Part shown: one piece after another, positions 63,846 through 64,000 of the stretch | Layout: the number at the start of each line of letters is the position of its first letter | Numbering within the stretch: the stretch's first letter is position 1 | From: Tetrahymena thermophila SB210 | Taxonomy: Eukaryota; Ciliophora; Oligohymenophorea; Hymenostomatida; Tetrahymenidae | Direction of reading: 5' to 3' | DNA: 64,000 nt | NCBI RefSeq assembly: GCF_000189635.1 | Contig: NW_002475930.1 | Span: forward strand, 62,001-126,000 | Notes under the pieces: model-generated | The model's database searches: none | What the model was told of the DNA's origin: nothing | What the model saw: only the letters and a program-made list of their open reading frames with translations | Translations under genes and position numbers: made by a program

Positions 63846-64000
63846 TCAAATACCCTCTTACCTAACTAATTAGTTTTCAAATAACACTTTGTTTCAATGA
63901 ATTAAATAGAAAAATATTGTTTGATTAATATGATTGTAAAAATTAGAAAATTTTAATGATATTTTAAATTATTATTTTTATTAATGTATAAAAAGATAAA
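63846..64000. other. Upstream flank of the HAD gene
   Basis: A/T-rich sequence upstream of the HAD gene start, running to the window edge. Likely its promoter or 5' UTR. Confidence 0.55.

Noticed and set aside
1-64000. Telomere repeats, tRNA or rRNA genes, transposons, viral relics, CRISPR arrays
   Set aside because: No G4T2/C4A2 arrays, no tRNA T-loop patterns in a cloverleaf context, no transposase, reverse transcriptase or capsid motifs, and no spaced direct repeats were seen; all tandem arrays are simple repeats or LRR exons.

Overview
The window looks like nuclear DNA of a ciliate, most likely a Tetrahymena species. It is very AT-rich. Every credible gene is full of in-frame TAA and TAG codons at positions that make sense as glutamine, and every gene ends at TGA. 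Introns are short to medium (49 to about 400 nt, one of 916 nt), AT-rich, and run from GTAAxx-type donors to AG. An LRR gene built from exactly 90-nt, phase-2 exons matches a gene type described from Tetrahymena comparative genomics. With TGA as the only stop, open frames over 60 codons arise often by chance and stop-to-stop ORF calls miss real genes, so all models here were rebuilt by reading TAA/TAG as Gln and splicing by eye. No rRNA, tRNA, telomere repeat, transposon, viral relic or CRISPR array was recognised.

Left part (1-20.3 kb): the 3' part of a casein kinase 1-type kinase with a glutamine-rich tail (+), a 914-aa protein with an N-terminal Cys/His cluster and a beta-rich C-terminus (+), a 1004-aa coiled-coil protein in six exons (-), and a small four-helix membrane protein with a signal peptide (+). 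They are separated by 2-5 kb AT-rich spacers holding only simple repeats.

Middle (20.9-36.9 kb): an RPA70-like OB-fold protein (-), a 908-aa B-box protein (-), a 15-exon leucine-rich-repeat gene with about one repeat per exon (-), a 6 kb spacer and a small acidic/Ser-rich protein (-). The LRR gene is the most interesting object here. Most exons are 90 nt, all introns are phase 2, one exon has lost its ancestral donor and appears to use a downstream one, and another cannot be joined in frame with canonical sites.

Right part (42.6-64 kb): a six-exon 576-aa protein (+), then a run of genes all on the minus strand: a 1381-aa helical-repeat protein, a membrane-anchored PhoD-type phosphatase, a vacuolar-sorting-receptor-like protein with a PA domain and a YxxPhi tail, a 611-aa possibly PAS-like protein, and a HAD phosphatase-like protein whose second motif-I Asp is Gly. 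The phosphatase and the sorting receptor both belong to the endomembrane system, but nothing shows co-regulation. As expected for a ciliate nucleus, genes are monocistronic and no operon logic applies.
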